Shown: positions 37,916-46,360 of the stretch, one piece after another
Layout: every line of letters starts with the position of its first letter
Position numbering within the stretch: position 1 is the first letter of the stretch
Source of the DNA: Pseudomonas atagonensis
Lineage (GTDB): Bacteria; Pseudomonadota; Gammaproteobacteria; Pseudomonadales; Pseudomonadaceae
Reading direction: 5' to 3'
Length of the DNA stretch: 64,000 nt
NCBI RefSeq assembly: GCF_011369485.1
Contig: NZ_VXCA01000026.1
Location: forward strand, 1 to 64,000
Position numbers and translations under genes: made by a program
The notes under the pieces: model-generated
What the model saw: only the letters and a program-made list of their open reading frames with translations
What the model was told of the DNA's origin: nothing
Database searches by the model: none

Positions 37916-38232
37916 CAGATGGCTTCCCGCAAGGCCAACTGCACCCGACCGTTCTCAACCCGCGCCGGGTGGTGGTGCGCGCAACCGACGTCCGGTGCCT
38001 GGGCTTCGCCCGATTGCAAGTCGATCTGCCAGTTGTGCAGCGGGCAGGCCACACGTTTGCCGTAGATCAGACCTTGGGAGAGCGGGCCGCCCTTGTGCGG
38101 GCAGCGGTCATCGAGGGCGAAAACCTCATCGTCGCTCGTACGAAAAATCGCAATGTCACCTTTCGGCCCGGCGATGATCCGCGAGCCGAGGGCATTGATC
38201 TCTTCCAGGGCACAGATATCCAGCCAGTTCAT
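37915..38232 (-). CDS. nirD: Nitrite reductase small subunit
   Basis: A 105-residue Rieske-fold subunit of the NADH-dependent assimilatory nitrite reductase. CPHKGG and CPLHNW carry the Rieske-type [2Fe-2S] ligand pattern; many NirD proteins of enterics lack it, so this one probably binds a cluster. It overlaps nirB by 4 bp (ATGA) and the nitrate reductase by 1 base, showing tight translational coupling. A longer open frame upstream in this register belongs to the nirB antisense of frame and is not coding. Confidence 0.93.
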   Translation of the reverse strand: MNWLDICALEEINALGSRIIAGPKGDIAIFRTSDDEVFALDDRCPHKGGPLSQGLIYGKRVACPLHNWQIDLQSGEAQAPDVGCAHHHPARVENGRVQLALREAI

Positions 38233-40697
38233 GCCGGCACCTCCAGGTTTTTTACGGGGATCACGTCGAATTCTTTCTTTAATTGCGGCTGCGCCAGACG
38301 CTCTTTCCACGGGTCTTGTTCGAACGACAAAGAGAATTGCAGGCGCTCGTTCAGGGCCTTGCGGCGTTCGGGGTCTTCGAGCACGGCTTTCTTGATGTGC
38401 TCCATGCCGACCCGTTGCAGGTAGTGCACGGTGCGTTCGAGGTAGAAGGCTTCTTCGCGATAGAGCTGCAGGAAAGCGCCGTTGTATTCGCGCACTTCTT
38501 CGGCGGTTTTCAGCTTGACGAAGAACTCGGCGACCTCGGTCTTGATCCCGCCGTTGCCACCGATGTACATCTCCCAGCCGGAGTCGACGCCGATGATTCC
38601 TACGTCCTTGATTCCCGCTTCCGAACAGTTGCGCGGGCATCCGGAGACCGCGAGTTTCACTTTGTGCGGCGACCACATGTTGAACAGGTCGTGCTCAAGC
38701 TCGATGCCCAGTTGCGTCGAGTTCTGTGTGCCGAAGCGACAGAACTCGCTGCCGACGCAGGTTTTTACGGTGCGGATGGATTTGCCGTAGGCGTGACCGG
38801 ACGGCATGTCGAGGTCTTTCCACACACCGGGCAGGTCCTGTTTCTTGATCCCCAGCAAGTCGATGCGCTGGCCGCCGGTGACCTTGACCATCGGCACCTG
38901 ATATTTGTCCGCCACGTCGGCGATCCGCCGCAATTCCGACGGGTTGGTCACGCCGCCCCACATCCGTGGCACCACTGAATAAGTGCCGTCCTTCTGAATA
39001 TTGGCGTGGGCGCGTTCGTTGATCAGGCGCGATTGCGGATCGTCCCTGGCTTCGCCGGGCCAGGTGGAAATCAGGTAGTAGTTGAGGGCCGGGCGGCAGG
39101 TGGCGCAGCCGTTCGGGGTGCGCCAGTTGAGGTAGCTCATGGTGTCGGCGATGGTCAGCAGATGCTGCTCGCGGACGGCCTGGCGGATCTGGCCGTGGTT
39201 GAGGTCGCTGCAGCCACAGATGGCTTTTTCGCTTTTCGGTTTGACGTCCGCCGCGCCGCCGACGGTGTTGATCAGGATCTGCTCGACCAGACCGGCGCAG
39301 GAGCCGCATGAGCTGGCCGCCTTGGTGTGTTTCTTCACTTCATCGACGCTGAACAGGCCGTGTTCCTGAATCGCTTTGACGATGGTGCCTTTGCACACAC
39401 CGTTGCACCCGCAGACTTCGGCGGTGTCGGCCATGCTCATGGCTTTGTCCTGACCCTGATGTCCTACATCGCCGAGTGCATGCTCCATAGAAGAAGAGCC
39501 GCCGAACATGAGGTGATCGCGGATCTGCCGAATGTCGTGATTCTCACGAATCTGTCGGAAATACCAACCGCCATCCGCCGTATCGCCGTACAGACAGGCG
39601 CCGACCAGCACGTCATCCTTGATCACCAGTTTTTTGTACACCCCGCCGATCGGGTCGGAGAGGGTGATGGTCTCGGTGCCTTCACCACCCATGAAGTCGC
39701 CAGCGGAAAACAGGTCGATGCCGGTGACTTTCAATTTGGTCGACGTCACCGATCCCTGATAGCGGGCGAAGCCGAGTTGAGCGAGGTGATTGGCGCAAAC
39801 CTTGGCCTGTTCGAACAGTGGCGCGACCAGACCATAGGCAATGCCGCGATGACTGGCGCATTCGCCGATGGCGTAGATGCGCGGGTCGTAGGTTTGCAGT
39901 GTGTCGTTGACCAGAATCCCGCGATTGCACGGGATGCCAGCCTTTTCCGCCAGTTCGGTGTTGGGGCGAATGCCCGCGGCCATAACCACCAGATCGGCAG
40001 GAATGATGTCGCCGTTCTTGAATTGCACCGAGCCGACCCGACCATTGCCGGCGTCGTGCAGGGCCTGGGTCTGTTCGCACAGGCGAAAGTGTAAGCCACG
40101 GGATTCGAGGGCGGTTTGCAGAAGCTGGCCGCTAGTCTTGTCCAGTTGCCGCTCCAGCAGCCATTCGCCGATGTGCACGACGGTGACGTGCATGCCGCGC
40201 AGCATCAGACCGTTGGCGGCTTCGAGGCCGAGCAGGCCGCCGCCGATCACCACGGCGTGCTTGTGGGTTTTCGCCGTGTCGATCATCGCCTGGGTGTCGG
40301 CGATGTCGCGGTAGCCGATCACGCCGTGCAGGGTGTTGCCGGGGATCGGCAAGATGAACGGCGTCGAACCGGTGGCAATCAGCAGGCGATCGTATTCGGC
40401 CTCGGTGCCGTCCTCGGCGATCACCCGGCGTTTGACCCGGTCGATCTCCACTACTTTGCGGTTGAGCAGCAGTTTGATGCCGTTTTCCAGGTACCAGTCC
40501 AGATCGTTGAGGACGATCTCTTCGAAGGTCTGCTCGCCGGCCAGCACTGGCGACAGCAGGATGCGGTTGTAGTTGGTGTGCGGTTCGGCACCGAAGACCG
40601 TGATGTCGTACAGCTCGTTGCTCAGCTTGAGCAGTTCTTCGAGCGTGCGGACACCAGCCATGCCATTGCCGATCATCACCAGTTTGAGTTTTTTCAT
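38229..40697 (-). CDS. nirB: NADH-dependent nitrite reductase large subunit
   Basis: An 822-residue enzyme that reduces nitrite to ammonium with NADH. Residues 1 to about 330 are the FAD/NADH domain (VMIGNGMAGVRTLEELL). Two BFD-like [2Fe-2S] segments follow (CGCNGVCKG with SCGSCAG; CGCSDLNHG with CATCRPAL). The C-terminal siroheme-[4Fe-4S] domain has TCVGSEFCRFGTQNS and SGCPRNCSEAG. ATG 40697 was chosen because MKKLKLVMIGNGMAG is the standard start. A leader of about 180 bases with a sigma-54-like promoter, two hexaloop hairpins and a terminator controls the operon. Confidence 0.95.
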   Translation of the reverse strand: MKKLKLVMIGNGMAGVRTLEELLKLSNELYDITVFGAEPHTNYNRILLSPVLAGEQTFEEIVLNDLDWYLENGIKLLLNRKVVEIDRVKRRVIAEDGTEAEYDRLLIATGSTPFILPIPGNTLHGVIGYRDIADTQAMIDTAKTHKHAVVIGGGLLGLEAANGLMLRGMHVTVVHIGEWLLERQLDKTSGQLLQTALESRGLHFRLCEQTQALHDAGNGRVGSVQFKNGDIIPADLVVMAAGIRPNTELAEKAGIPCNRGILVNDTLQTYDPRIYAIGECASHRGIAYGLVAPLFEQAKVCANHLAQLGFARYQGSVTSTKLKVTGIDLFSAGDFMGGEGTETITLSDPIGGVYKKLVIKDDVLVGACLYGDTADGGWYFRQIRENHDIRQIRDHLMFGGSSSMEHALGDVGHQGQDKAMSMADTAEVCGCNGVCKGTIVKAIQEHGLFSVDEVKKHTKAASSCGSCAGLVEQILINTVGGAADVKPKSEKAICGCSDLNHGQIRQAVREQHLLTIADTMSYLNWRTPNGCATCRPALNYYLISTWPGEARDDPQSRLINERAHANIQKDGTYSVVPRMWGGVTNPSELRRIADVADKYQVPMVKVTGGQRIDLLGIKKQDLPGVWKDLDMPSGHAYGKSIRTVKTCVGSEFCRFGTQNSTQLGIELEHDLFNMWSPHKVKLAVSGCPRNCSEAGIKDVGIIGVDSGWEMYIGGNGGIKTEVAEFFVKLKTAEEVREYNGAFLQLYREEAFYLERTVHYLQRVGMEHIKKAVLEDPERRKALNERLQFSLSFEQDPWKERLAQPQLKKEFDVIPVKNLEVPA

Positions 40698-40767
40698 CAG
40701 GTTCTCCGGGGAGCTGCGGCTGGCCTCTTGTGGGCAGTCAGGCCTTGCTCGACAAATTTTGCGCAAC

Positions 40768-40808
40768 AAAAAAAGGCGTCCCGCTAGTTGCCTAGCGAGG
40801 ACGCCTTT
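40768..40808 (-). terminator. Leader terminator of the nirB operon
   Basis: On the minus strand, AAAGGCGTCC plus CGCTAG pairs with its complement across a 4-base loop with one bulged base and runs into seven T. It lies 70 bp before nirB and 193 bp past the upstream kinase gene. Following two ANTAR-type hairpins, it is best read as the regulated terminator that NasT would overcome. Confidence 0.88.
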
Positions 40809-40815
40809 GTCCTGG

Positions 40816-40854
40816 TCCCGTTCTCTCGGGAAGCGCAGCCTTCGTCGTTGAAGG
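40816..40854 (-). promoter_or_regulatory. ANTAR (NasT) target hairpins P1 and P2 in the nirB leader
   Basis: Two hairpins in leader RNA. P1 (40854-40839) has stem CCTTC/GAAGG and hexaloop AACGAC. P2 (40831-40816) has stem TCCCG/CGGGA and hexaloop AGAGAA. Both loops have A at position 1 and G at position 4, the known recognition pattern of ANTAR antiterminators. The terminator follows within 8 bases. nasT is encoded 3.5 kb upstream on the same strand. Confidence 0.88.
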
Positions 40855-40885
40855 TTGGGCTTTATGTGTGTGCTGAAGGAGTTAA

Positions 40886-40902
40886 TGCAGTGGTTGTGCC
40901 AA
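40886..40902 (-). promoter_or_regulatory. Sigma-54-type promoter of the nirB operon
   Basis: Minus strand TTGGCAC-N5-CTGCA fits the -24/-12 consensus TGGCAC-N5-TTGCA. Transcription would start near 40875, about 20 bases before hairpin P1. TGCACC-like half-sites around 40957-40990 could bind NtrC but are imperfect. Confidence 0.75.
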
Positions 40903-41000
40903 GTGGGAGTAGTCCCGGTTTCATTGGGGGATTACCTGATTTTAAAGATGATTTTTTGCACCGAATCGATGCGGATTGCTCGTGAATGGTGCGACGCGGT

Positions 41001-42671
41001 TCAACGGTGAAACAACAAAAACAGCAGAACCAGATTTCCGAGCAATGCCACCAATGCCATCGTCCGCCAGACCTTCAGCGGCTCGCGTTCCAGCAACGGT
41101 CGGGGCCGCACACTCAGACTCCGACGCTCACCCTTTTCCAGCACCAGCAGCCATTCTTCCGCCGTTTCAAAACGTTGCTGCGGATCAGCAGCAATCCCTC
41201 GCTCCAGACTGTGCGCCAGCCAGTGCGGCACATCAGGCCGATAACGACCGGCGCTCACCGGCACGCCGAATCGTGGCCGCTGAAACGCTTCGATCTCGCC
41301 ATAAGGGAAATGCCCCGTCAGCAGGAAGTACAGGGTCACACCGAGCGCATACAAATCCTGCTGTGCGCTTGGCGGCACACCGCCAAAACTTTCCGGCGCG
41401 AGGTAGCTCGGCGTTCCGGGCAGCGTCGCAGGCGCGTCCTCGGAGAGGCCGGGACAATACGCCAGACCAAAATCCAGCAGGCGCAATTCACCGTCATTGC
41501 CCAAGTGCAGGTTGTCCGGTTTGATGTCACGGTGAAAAATCTGCCGCCGGTGCAGCAGACCGACCGCGCGTAGCAGGCGCTCGGCGATTTCCTGCCACTG
41601 CGCTAAAGGCAATGGGCCGGATTGTTGAAACAATTGCGCCAGCGTCTGCCCTGAATATTCCCGCATCACGTAGTACAAATGCTGACGCTGCAGGCAGCCA
41701 TGGATTTCAGGAAAGTGCCGCCCGGCCACGCGTTTGAGGAACCATTCCTCCGACAACAAGGCTTGGGCGGCTTGTGGATCCTCCTCCAGACGCGTCGGCA
41801 AGGTTTTCAGCAGCCATGTCTGGCCCTGACTGTCGACGACTCGATAAAGCAGCGATTGCTGACTCTGTGCCGCGACGCCTTGGATCTGCCAGCCTTCGAA
41901 TGCCTGGCCGGGTTTCAATGGCGGCGGCAATGGCCATTGCTGCAAATGAATCAGGGCATCGCCAATGTTGGCCTCACCGAGCGCATCGACGCGCACCAGC
42001 AAAGCACTGGCATTGTCCTGGCTGCCAGCCCGATGCGCGGCATTCACCAAGGTGTCTGCTGCGCTGTCGAGACCCGGTTGATCACGCAGAATCGCCGCAA
42101 TTGCAGTGTCCCCCAGCGTCGACCAGACGCCGTCGCTGAGCAGTACGAAACACTCGCCCTCGCGCAGTTCGCCGTCGAGAAAATCCAGCACCAGATGCTG
42201 ATCCAGACCCAGCGCACGCTTGAGCACATGCTGCATGCCCTGTTGCTCCCAGACGTGGTCTTCGCTGATCCGCTGCAAGCTGTCGGCGTGCCAGCGATAA
42301 ACCCGGCAATCACCCACATGGGCGAGGGTAAAACGCCGCCCGCGCATGACCAAGGCGCTCACCGTGGTGAGCAGCGGTTGGCCACCGCCATTGGCCTGCA
42401 GCCAGCGATTTTGTGCGATCAGCAGACGATCCAGCGCCTGCGCCACGCCCCAGGTTTCCGGGGTGGCGTAGTAGTCCAGCGCCAGGGCCTGCAGGGTCGA
42501 CTGCGCAGCCAGTCCGCCGTCGGCACACTGGCTGACGCCGTCAGCGATGGCGAACAGACAACCCTTGCTCGCCGCCAGCGCCGGAGCCGGCGTGACCGAG
42601 CGCAAAGCGTCCTGATTCTCTGCGCGCGGCCCGGTGGCGCTGGCTTCGGCGAAACTCAGTTGCAGGGCCAT
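41001..42671 (-). CDS. PP2C phosphatase / Ser-Thr protein kinase fusion with C-terminal TM
   Basis: A 556-residue protein. Residues 1-235 are a PP2C phosphatase (AENQDA, AIADGVS, HVGDCRVYRW, LSDGVWSTLGD, GSQDNAS). Residues 255-515 are a eukaryotic-like kinase with the ATP-site Lys in WLLKTLP, catalytic HRDIKPDN, DFGLAY and APE. The glycine-rich loop is degenerate (VAAQSQQSLLYRVV). The last 20 residues are hydrophobic (VALLGNLVLLFLLF) and anchor it to the membrane. It starts 7 bp after the nitrate transporter stop, so the two are co-transcribed. It may adjust transporter or nitrate-assimilation activity; no target is known. Confidence 0.9.
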   Translation of the reverse strand: MALQLSFAEASATGPRAENQDALRSVTPAPALAASKGCLFAIADGVSQCADGGLAAQSTLQALALDYYATPETWGVAQALDRLLIAQNRWLQANGGGQPLLTTVSALVMRGRRFTLAHVGDCRVYRWHADSLQRISEDHVWEQQGMQHVLKRALGLDQHLVLDFLDGELREGECFVLLSDGVWSTLGDTAIAAILRDQPGLDSAADTLVNAAHRAGSQDNASALLVRVDALGEANIGDALIHLQQWPLPPPLKPGQAFEGWQIQGVAAQSQQSLLYRVVDSQGQTWLLKTLPTRLEEDPQAAQALLSEEWFLKRVAGRHFPEIHGCLQRQHLYYVMREYSGQTLAQLFQQSGPLPLAQWQEIAERLLRAVGLLHRRQIFHRDIKPDNLHLGNDGELRLLDFGLAYCPGLSEDAPATLPGTPSYLAPESFGGVPPSAQQDLYALGVTLYFLLTGHFPYGEIEAFQRPRFGVPVSAGRYRPDVPHWLAHSLERGIAADPQQRFETAEEWLLVLEKGERRSLSVRPRPLLEREPLKVWRTMALVALLGNLVLLFLLFHR

Positions 42672-42678
42672 CGGCGCC

Positions 42679-43890
42679 TCAGACTCGCGCCGCGGTCACC
42701 GCCGCCGACCCCCACGTGGTTCTCCAGCGACGCTTGACGCCGTGCAGGCCAAACCATGCCAGCACGCCAAGGCTGGCGAACAACCACAGCGCCAGTTGAT
42801 AGCTGCCGGTGCTCTGTTTGATCGCGCCCATACCGGCGGCGAGGGCAAAACCGCCGATGCCGCCGGCCATGCCGATCAGTCCGGTCATCACGCCGATTTC
42901 CAGACGAAAACGCTGCGGTACCAGTTGGAAAACAGCGCCGTTGCCTGCCCCTAAACCGAGCATGGTGCAGACGAAAAGGGCGAGCGCGGCGTAGGAGCTT
43001 GGCAGGTTGAAACCGACGGCGGCGATGCAGATGGCGGCGACGGTGTACATCGCCAGCAACGTGCGGATGCCACCGAAGCGATCCGCCAGCGCACCGCCCA
43101 ATGGTCGCATCAGGCTGCCGCCGAACACGCAGGCAGCGGTGTAGTAACCGGCGGTCACCGGGCTCAAGCCGTACTGATCGTTGAAATAGCCGGGCAGGGC
43201 GCTGGCCAGGCCAATGAAGCCGCCGAAGGTCACGCTGTAGAAAAACATGAACCACCAACTGTCGCGGTCGCCCAAGGCTTTGAAATAGTCGGCCATGGCT
43301 TTTGGTTTCGGCCGCGCGGGTGCGTTTTTCGCCAGCCAGGCAAACAACACCAGCGTCAGAATCAGCGGGATCAGGGCGAAACCGAATACATTGCTCCAGC
43401 CGAACGCAGCGGCGAGTACCGGCGCGAGCAGGGCGGCGAACACGGTACCGGAGTTGCCCGCACCGGCGATCCCCATGGCTTTGCCCTGATGCTGTGGCGG
43501 GTACCATTGCGACGCCAGCGGCAGGGCGACCGCGAATGACGCCCCGGCCATGCCGAGAAACAGGCCGAGCAGCAGGGCTTGTTCATAACTGTGGATACCG
43601 AGTTTCCAGGCACCGAACAGTGCACAGATGACAATAACCTGGCCGATCAGCCCGGCGGTTTTCGGCGACAGGCGATCCGCGAGCATGCCCATCACGAAAC
43701 GCAATAGCGCACCGGCGAGGATCGGTGTGGCGACGACGAGACCACGTTGTTGGGTGGTCAGGTGCAGATCAGCGGCGATCTGCACGGCCAGCGGGCCGAG
43801 CAGATACCAGACCATGAAACTCAGGTCGAAATAGAGGAAAGCTGCGAACAGGGTCGGGGTGTGGCCGGATTTCCAGAAGCTTGAATTCAT
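42679..43890 (-). CDS. nasA: Nitrate/nitrite transporter (NarK/NNP family)
   Basis: A 403-residue major-facilitator protein with 12 membrane segments. GMAGASFAVALPLASQWYPP and GLGAGNGAVFQLVPQRF are the nitrate-signature helices of the NNP family. ATG 43890 (MNSSFWKSGHTPTLFAAFLY) is the standard start; the frame is open 32 codons above through the leader. It heads a unit with the PP2C/kinase gene and has a sigma-54-like promoter and ANTAR-type leader. It imports nitrate for the reductases encoded downstream. Confidence 0.93.
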   Translation of the reverse strand: MNSSFWKSGHTPTLFAAFLYFDLSFMVWYLLGPLAVQIAADLHLTTQQRGLVVATPILAGALLRFVMGMLADRLSPKTAGLIGQVIVICALFGAWKLGIHSYEQALLLGLFLGMAGASFAVALPLASQWYPPQHQGKAMGIAGAGNSGTVFAALLAPVLAAAFGWSNVFGFALIPLILTLVLFAWLAKNAPARPKPKAMADYFKALGDRDSWWFMFFYSVTFGGFIGLASALPGYFNDQYGLSPVTAGYYTAACVFGGSLMRPLGGALADRFGGIRTLLAMYTVAAICIAAVGFNLPSSYAALALFVCTMLGLGAGNGAVFQLVPQRFRLEIGVMTGLIGMAGGIGGFALAAGMGAIKQSTGSYQLALWLFASLGVLAWFGLHGVKRRWRTTWGSAAVTAARV

Positions 43891-43991
43891 CGCGCACCTC
43901 AGCTGAAAAGAGTCTCGAAAGGAGTCGTGCAACAGCAGGTGGGGCGCCGCCACGGCCGCACCACCGGCCCCGGTCTGTGGGGCCAAAACGC

Positions 43992-44024
43992 AAAAACGCC
44001 GCTACCTGTTGCGCCGGTTGGGCG
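43992..44024 (-). terminator. Probable leader terminator of the nasA operon
   Basis: On the minus strand, CGCC and ACC pair with GGT and GGCG around internal loops and are followed by TTTTTGCGTTTT. The stem is weaker than that of the nirB leader, but its place directly after two ANTAR-type hairpins supports a regulated terminator. Confidence 0.55.
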
Positions 44025-44034
44025 AACGGGTGAG

Positions 44035-44075
44035 CGACGTCTTTGTCGTGGGTGGGGCAACCGCCGTTGGTTACC
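44035..44075 (-). promoter_or_regulatory. ANTAR (NasT) target hairpins P1 and P2 in the nasA leader
   Basis: P1 (44075-44056) has a 7-bp stem GGTAACC/GGTTGCC with one G-T pair and hexaloop AACGGC. P2 (44048-44035) has stem CGAC/GTCG and hexaloop AAAGAC. A at position 1 and G at position 4 are kept in both loops, as in the nirB leader. Confidence 0.82.
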
Positions 44076-44089
44076 TGTAGGGATTGCTT

Positions 44090-44106
44090 AGCGAGATTTG
44101 TGCCAA
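44090..44106 (-). promoter_or_regulatory. Sigma-54-type promoter of the nasA operon
   Basis: Minus strand TTGGCAC-N5-TCGCT keeps the essential GG and GC of the -24/-12 element at correct spacing. The start point would be near 44079, only a few bases before hairpin P1. Confidence 0.65.
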
Positions 44107-44121
44107 GTCAAAATCAAAAGC

Positions 44122-44297
44122 CCCTCACCCTAACCCTCTCCCGGAGGGAGAGGGGACTGATCGGGGTATATTCGAGAGATACGCCGACGTGAACGATCGG
44201 CTTTGAATCCATAATCGACCGGGTTTTTCAGGTCGATGTATGACGCAAGACACTGCGGTCGGTTCCCTCTCCCTCCGGGAGAGGGTTAGGGTGAGGG
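44122..44297. repeat. MITE-like long inverted-repeat element (copy 2 of 2)
   Basis: A 176-bp unit with ends CCCTCACCCTAACCCTCTCC and its inverse GGAGAGGGTTAGGGTGAGGG; each end also forms its own CTCCC-GGAGG-type hairpin. It shares ends, length and inner stretches with 20883-21056. It lies between nasT and the nasA promoter. Confidence 0.82.
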
Positions 44298-44334
44298 AGC
44301 TTTTGATTTTATGCCGCAAAAGCAGCGCAGGACT

Positions 44335-44910
44335 TCAGCCAAGCAACTCACTCATGGCAATGATCTGTTCGGCCACCTGGATCAGTTTCTGCTGCCTGCT
44401 CATCGCCTGGCGCCGCATCAGCGTGTACGCCTCTTCCTCGTTGCAGTCCTTCATCTTCATCAACAAGCCTTTGGCCAGCTCGATGCGCTTGCGCTCGGCC
44501 AGTTGTTGATCACGCGCCTGCAACTGCGCACGCAACGCCTGATCACTCTCGAAGCGCGCCATCGCCACGTCGAGAATCGGCTGCAAGCGCTGGGCGTGAA
44601 TGCCTTCGACGATGTAGGCACTGACCCCGGACTTGATCGCCTGACGCATCACCCCCGGGTCATGCTCGTCGGTAAACATCACGATGGGCCGAGGCTGGTC
44701 GCGGCTGACCAGCACCACTTGTTCCATGACGTCGCGCCCCGGTGACTCGGTATCGATCAGGATCACGTCCGGGCGCACCGTTTCGACGCGCGCGGGCAGG
44801 TCGATGGTCAGGCCGGACTCGTCGATCACCTCGAAACCGGCTTCGGTCAATGCCGCTTTCAGGCGGCCGACTTTTTTCGCCGTGTCGTTGATCAGCAGAA
44901 TGCGCAACAT
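44335..44910 (-). CDS. nasT: NasT, ANTAR-domain RNA-binding antiterminator
   Basis: A 191-residue protein with a receiver-like domain (1-120; LLINDTAKKVGRLKAAL, DVILIDTESPGRDV) and a C-terminal ANTAR domain (about 130-190; ERKRIELAKGLLMKMKDCNE). ANTAR proteins bind paired hexaloop RNA hairpins and stop a terminator from forming. Two such leaders lie downstream. NasS, encoded 15 bp upstream, holds NasT inactive until nitrate is present, from work in Azotobacter, Paracoccus and Pseudomonas. Confidence 0.95.
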   Translation of the reverse strand: MLRILLINDTAKKVGRLKAALTEAGFEVIDESGLTIDLPARVETVRPDVILIDTESPGRDVMEQVVLVSRDQPRPIVMFTDEHDPGVMRQAIKSGVSAYIVEGIHAQRLQPILDVAMARFESDQALRAQLQARDQQLAERKRIELAKGLLMKMKDCNEEEAYTLMRRQAMSRQQKLIQVAEQIIAMSELLG

Positions 44911-44925
44911 GTTCGCGATCTCCTG

Positions 44926-46137
44926 TCAGCGGCGAGCGAGCAGGGGAGCGTTGTCGCTCAGGGCATGCAGTTTGAAGCTGCGCGCATAACCGGCCGGATC
45001 GCTGCCGTCCCATACTTTGCCATCCAGTAACTGACTGCTGCGCATGTCCGTGCCCCACGCGGCAACGCCGACAGCGGTCGCGGCTTGGCGATAAACGTCC
45101 AGTTGCTGAACCTGACGGGCGACGGCGAGATAGTCCGGATCCTCGCGCAGCAAGCCCCAACGACGGAACTGGGTCATGAACCACATGCCGTCCGACAAGT
45201 AGGGCAAATTCACTTCGCCACTGCCGTGGAAGCGCAGGGCGTGCGGGTCTTGCCAGCGGTTGCCGAGGCCATCGGCGTAGTCACCGAGAAAACGCGGCTC
45301 GATGCATGAAACCGGCGCGTCCAGATATTCCGCAGCGCTGAGCAATTGGGCAGTGCTGCGGCGATTCTCCGGGCTGTCTTCGATGAAGCGACTGGCTTCG
45401 AGGATCGCCATCACCAGGGCGCGTGCGGTATTGGGGTATTGCTCGACAAATTCACGGGTGCAGCCAAGGACTTTTTCCGGATGATCGGGCCAGATGCTCT
45501 GGCTGGTGGCCAGGGTAAAGCCAAGATTGTGCTGCACCGCGCTGGCTGCCCACGGTTCGCCGACGCAAAAACCGTCGATACGCCCGGCTTGCAAGTGCGC
45601 GACCATTTGCGGCGGTGGCACCACCACGCTATCGACGTCCTGCAACGGGTGAATGCCCTGACTCGCCAGCCAGTAATAAAGCCACATGGCATGGGTGCCG
45701 GTGGGGAAAGTCTGCGCGAAGGTGAGTTTTGCGCGGCTTTGGTGCACGTGGCGATCCAGTGCTTCAGGACTGGTCACCCCGAGGTTTTGCAGACCGCGGG
45801 ACAGATTCAGACTTTGGCCATTCTGGTTCAGGCCCATCAGCACCGCCATGTCGGTGGGCGCGACGCCGCCAATGCCCAGGTGCACGGCGTAGATCAGGCC
45901 GTAAAGGCTGTGGGCGGCATCGAGTTCGCCGCTGACCAGTTTGTCGCGCAGCCCTGCCCAAGAGGTTTGGCGCTTGAGATTGAGCGTCAAACCGTATGGC
46001 TGTGCGAAACCCTGTGTCGCCGCGACGACCACCGAGGCGCAATCGCTCAGCGCCATGAAGCCGAGGTTGATCGCAGTCTTTTCCGGGGCATCGCTGCCGT
46101 TGACCCAGGCCAGCGGCCCTGCCGTAGGTTCGTTCAT
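44926..46137 (-). CDS. nasS: NasS, nitrate sensor controlling NasT
   Basis: A 403-residue protein of the NrtA/CmpA nitrate- and bicarbonate-binding class without a signal peptide, so it is cytoplasmic. INLGFMALSDCASVVVAA, FPTGTHAMWLYYWLASQGI and GFCVGEPWAA form the ligand fold. It binds nitrate and releases NasT. It is the first gene of the nasS-nasT pair; the promoter should be in the 223-bp gap shared with divergent pyrD. No sigma-54 element was seen there. Confidence 0.93.
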   Translation of the reverse strand: MNEPTAGPLAWVNGSDAPEKTAINLGFMALSDCASVVVAATQGFAQPYGLTLNLKRQTSWAGLRDKLVSGELDAAHSLYGLIYAVHLGIGGVAPTDMAVLMGLNQNGQSLNLSRGLQNLGVTSPEALDRHVHQSRAKLTFAQTFPTGTHAMWLYYWLASQGIHPLQDVDSVVVPPPQMVAHLQAGRIDGFCVGEPWAASAVQHNLGFTLATSQSIWPDHPEKVLGCTREFVEQYPNTARALVMAILEASRFIEDSPENRRSTAQLLSAAEYLDAPVSCIEPRFLGDYADGLGNRWQDPHALRFHGSGEVNLPYLSDGMWFMTQFRRWGLLREDPDYLAVARQVQQLDVYRQAATAVGVAAWGTDMRSSQLLDGKVWDGSDPAGYARSFKLHALSDNAPLLARR

Positions 46138-46317
46138 CTAAAGCCACCTCGAAAAAAAACGCCGCCCCGGTCTTTGCGCAGGCAAAACCCGATGACGACG
46201 CCATTGTCCTTGCCCACCTGCCGCCATTGGCCTGCGAACTGATAGCGATGAGGGTGCAAGGCATATGCCACTCATGGGATTTGCGCGTGTGCCTCGCGTC
46301 ACAAGTCGTTGCCCGGC

Positions 46318-46323
46318 TATAAT
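46318..46323 (+). promoter_or_regulatory. -10 box upstream of pyrD
   Basis: A perfect TATAAT lies 38 bp before the pyrD ATG. The matching -35 region is poor. Confidence 0.5.
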
Positions 46324-46360
46324 CGCCGCCTCTTTTCGCCGCCTCGAGTCAAAGCCGCCC

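Noticed and set aside
40957..40992. NtrC-binding site upstream of nirB
   Set aside because: Only TGCACC and TGGTGC half-sites are seen and their spacing does not fit the 17-bp consensus. It is mentioned only as a possibility.
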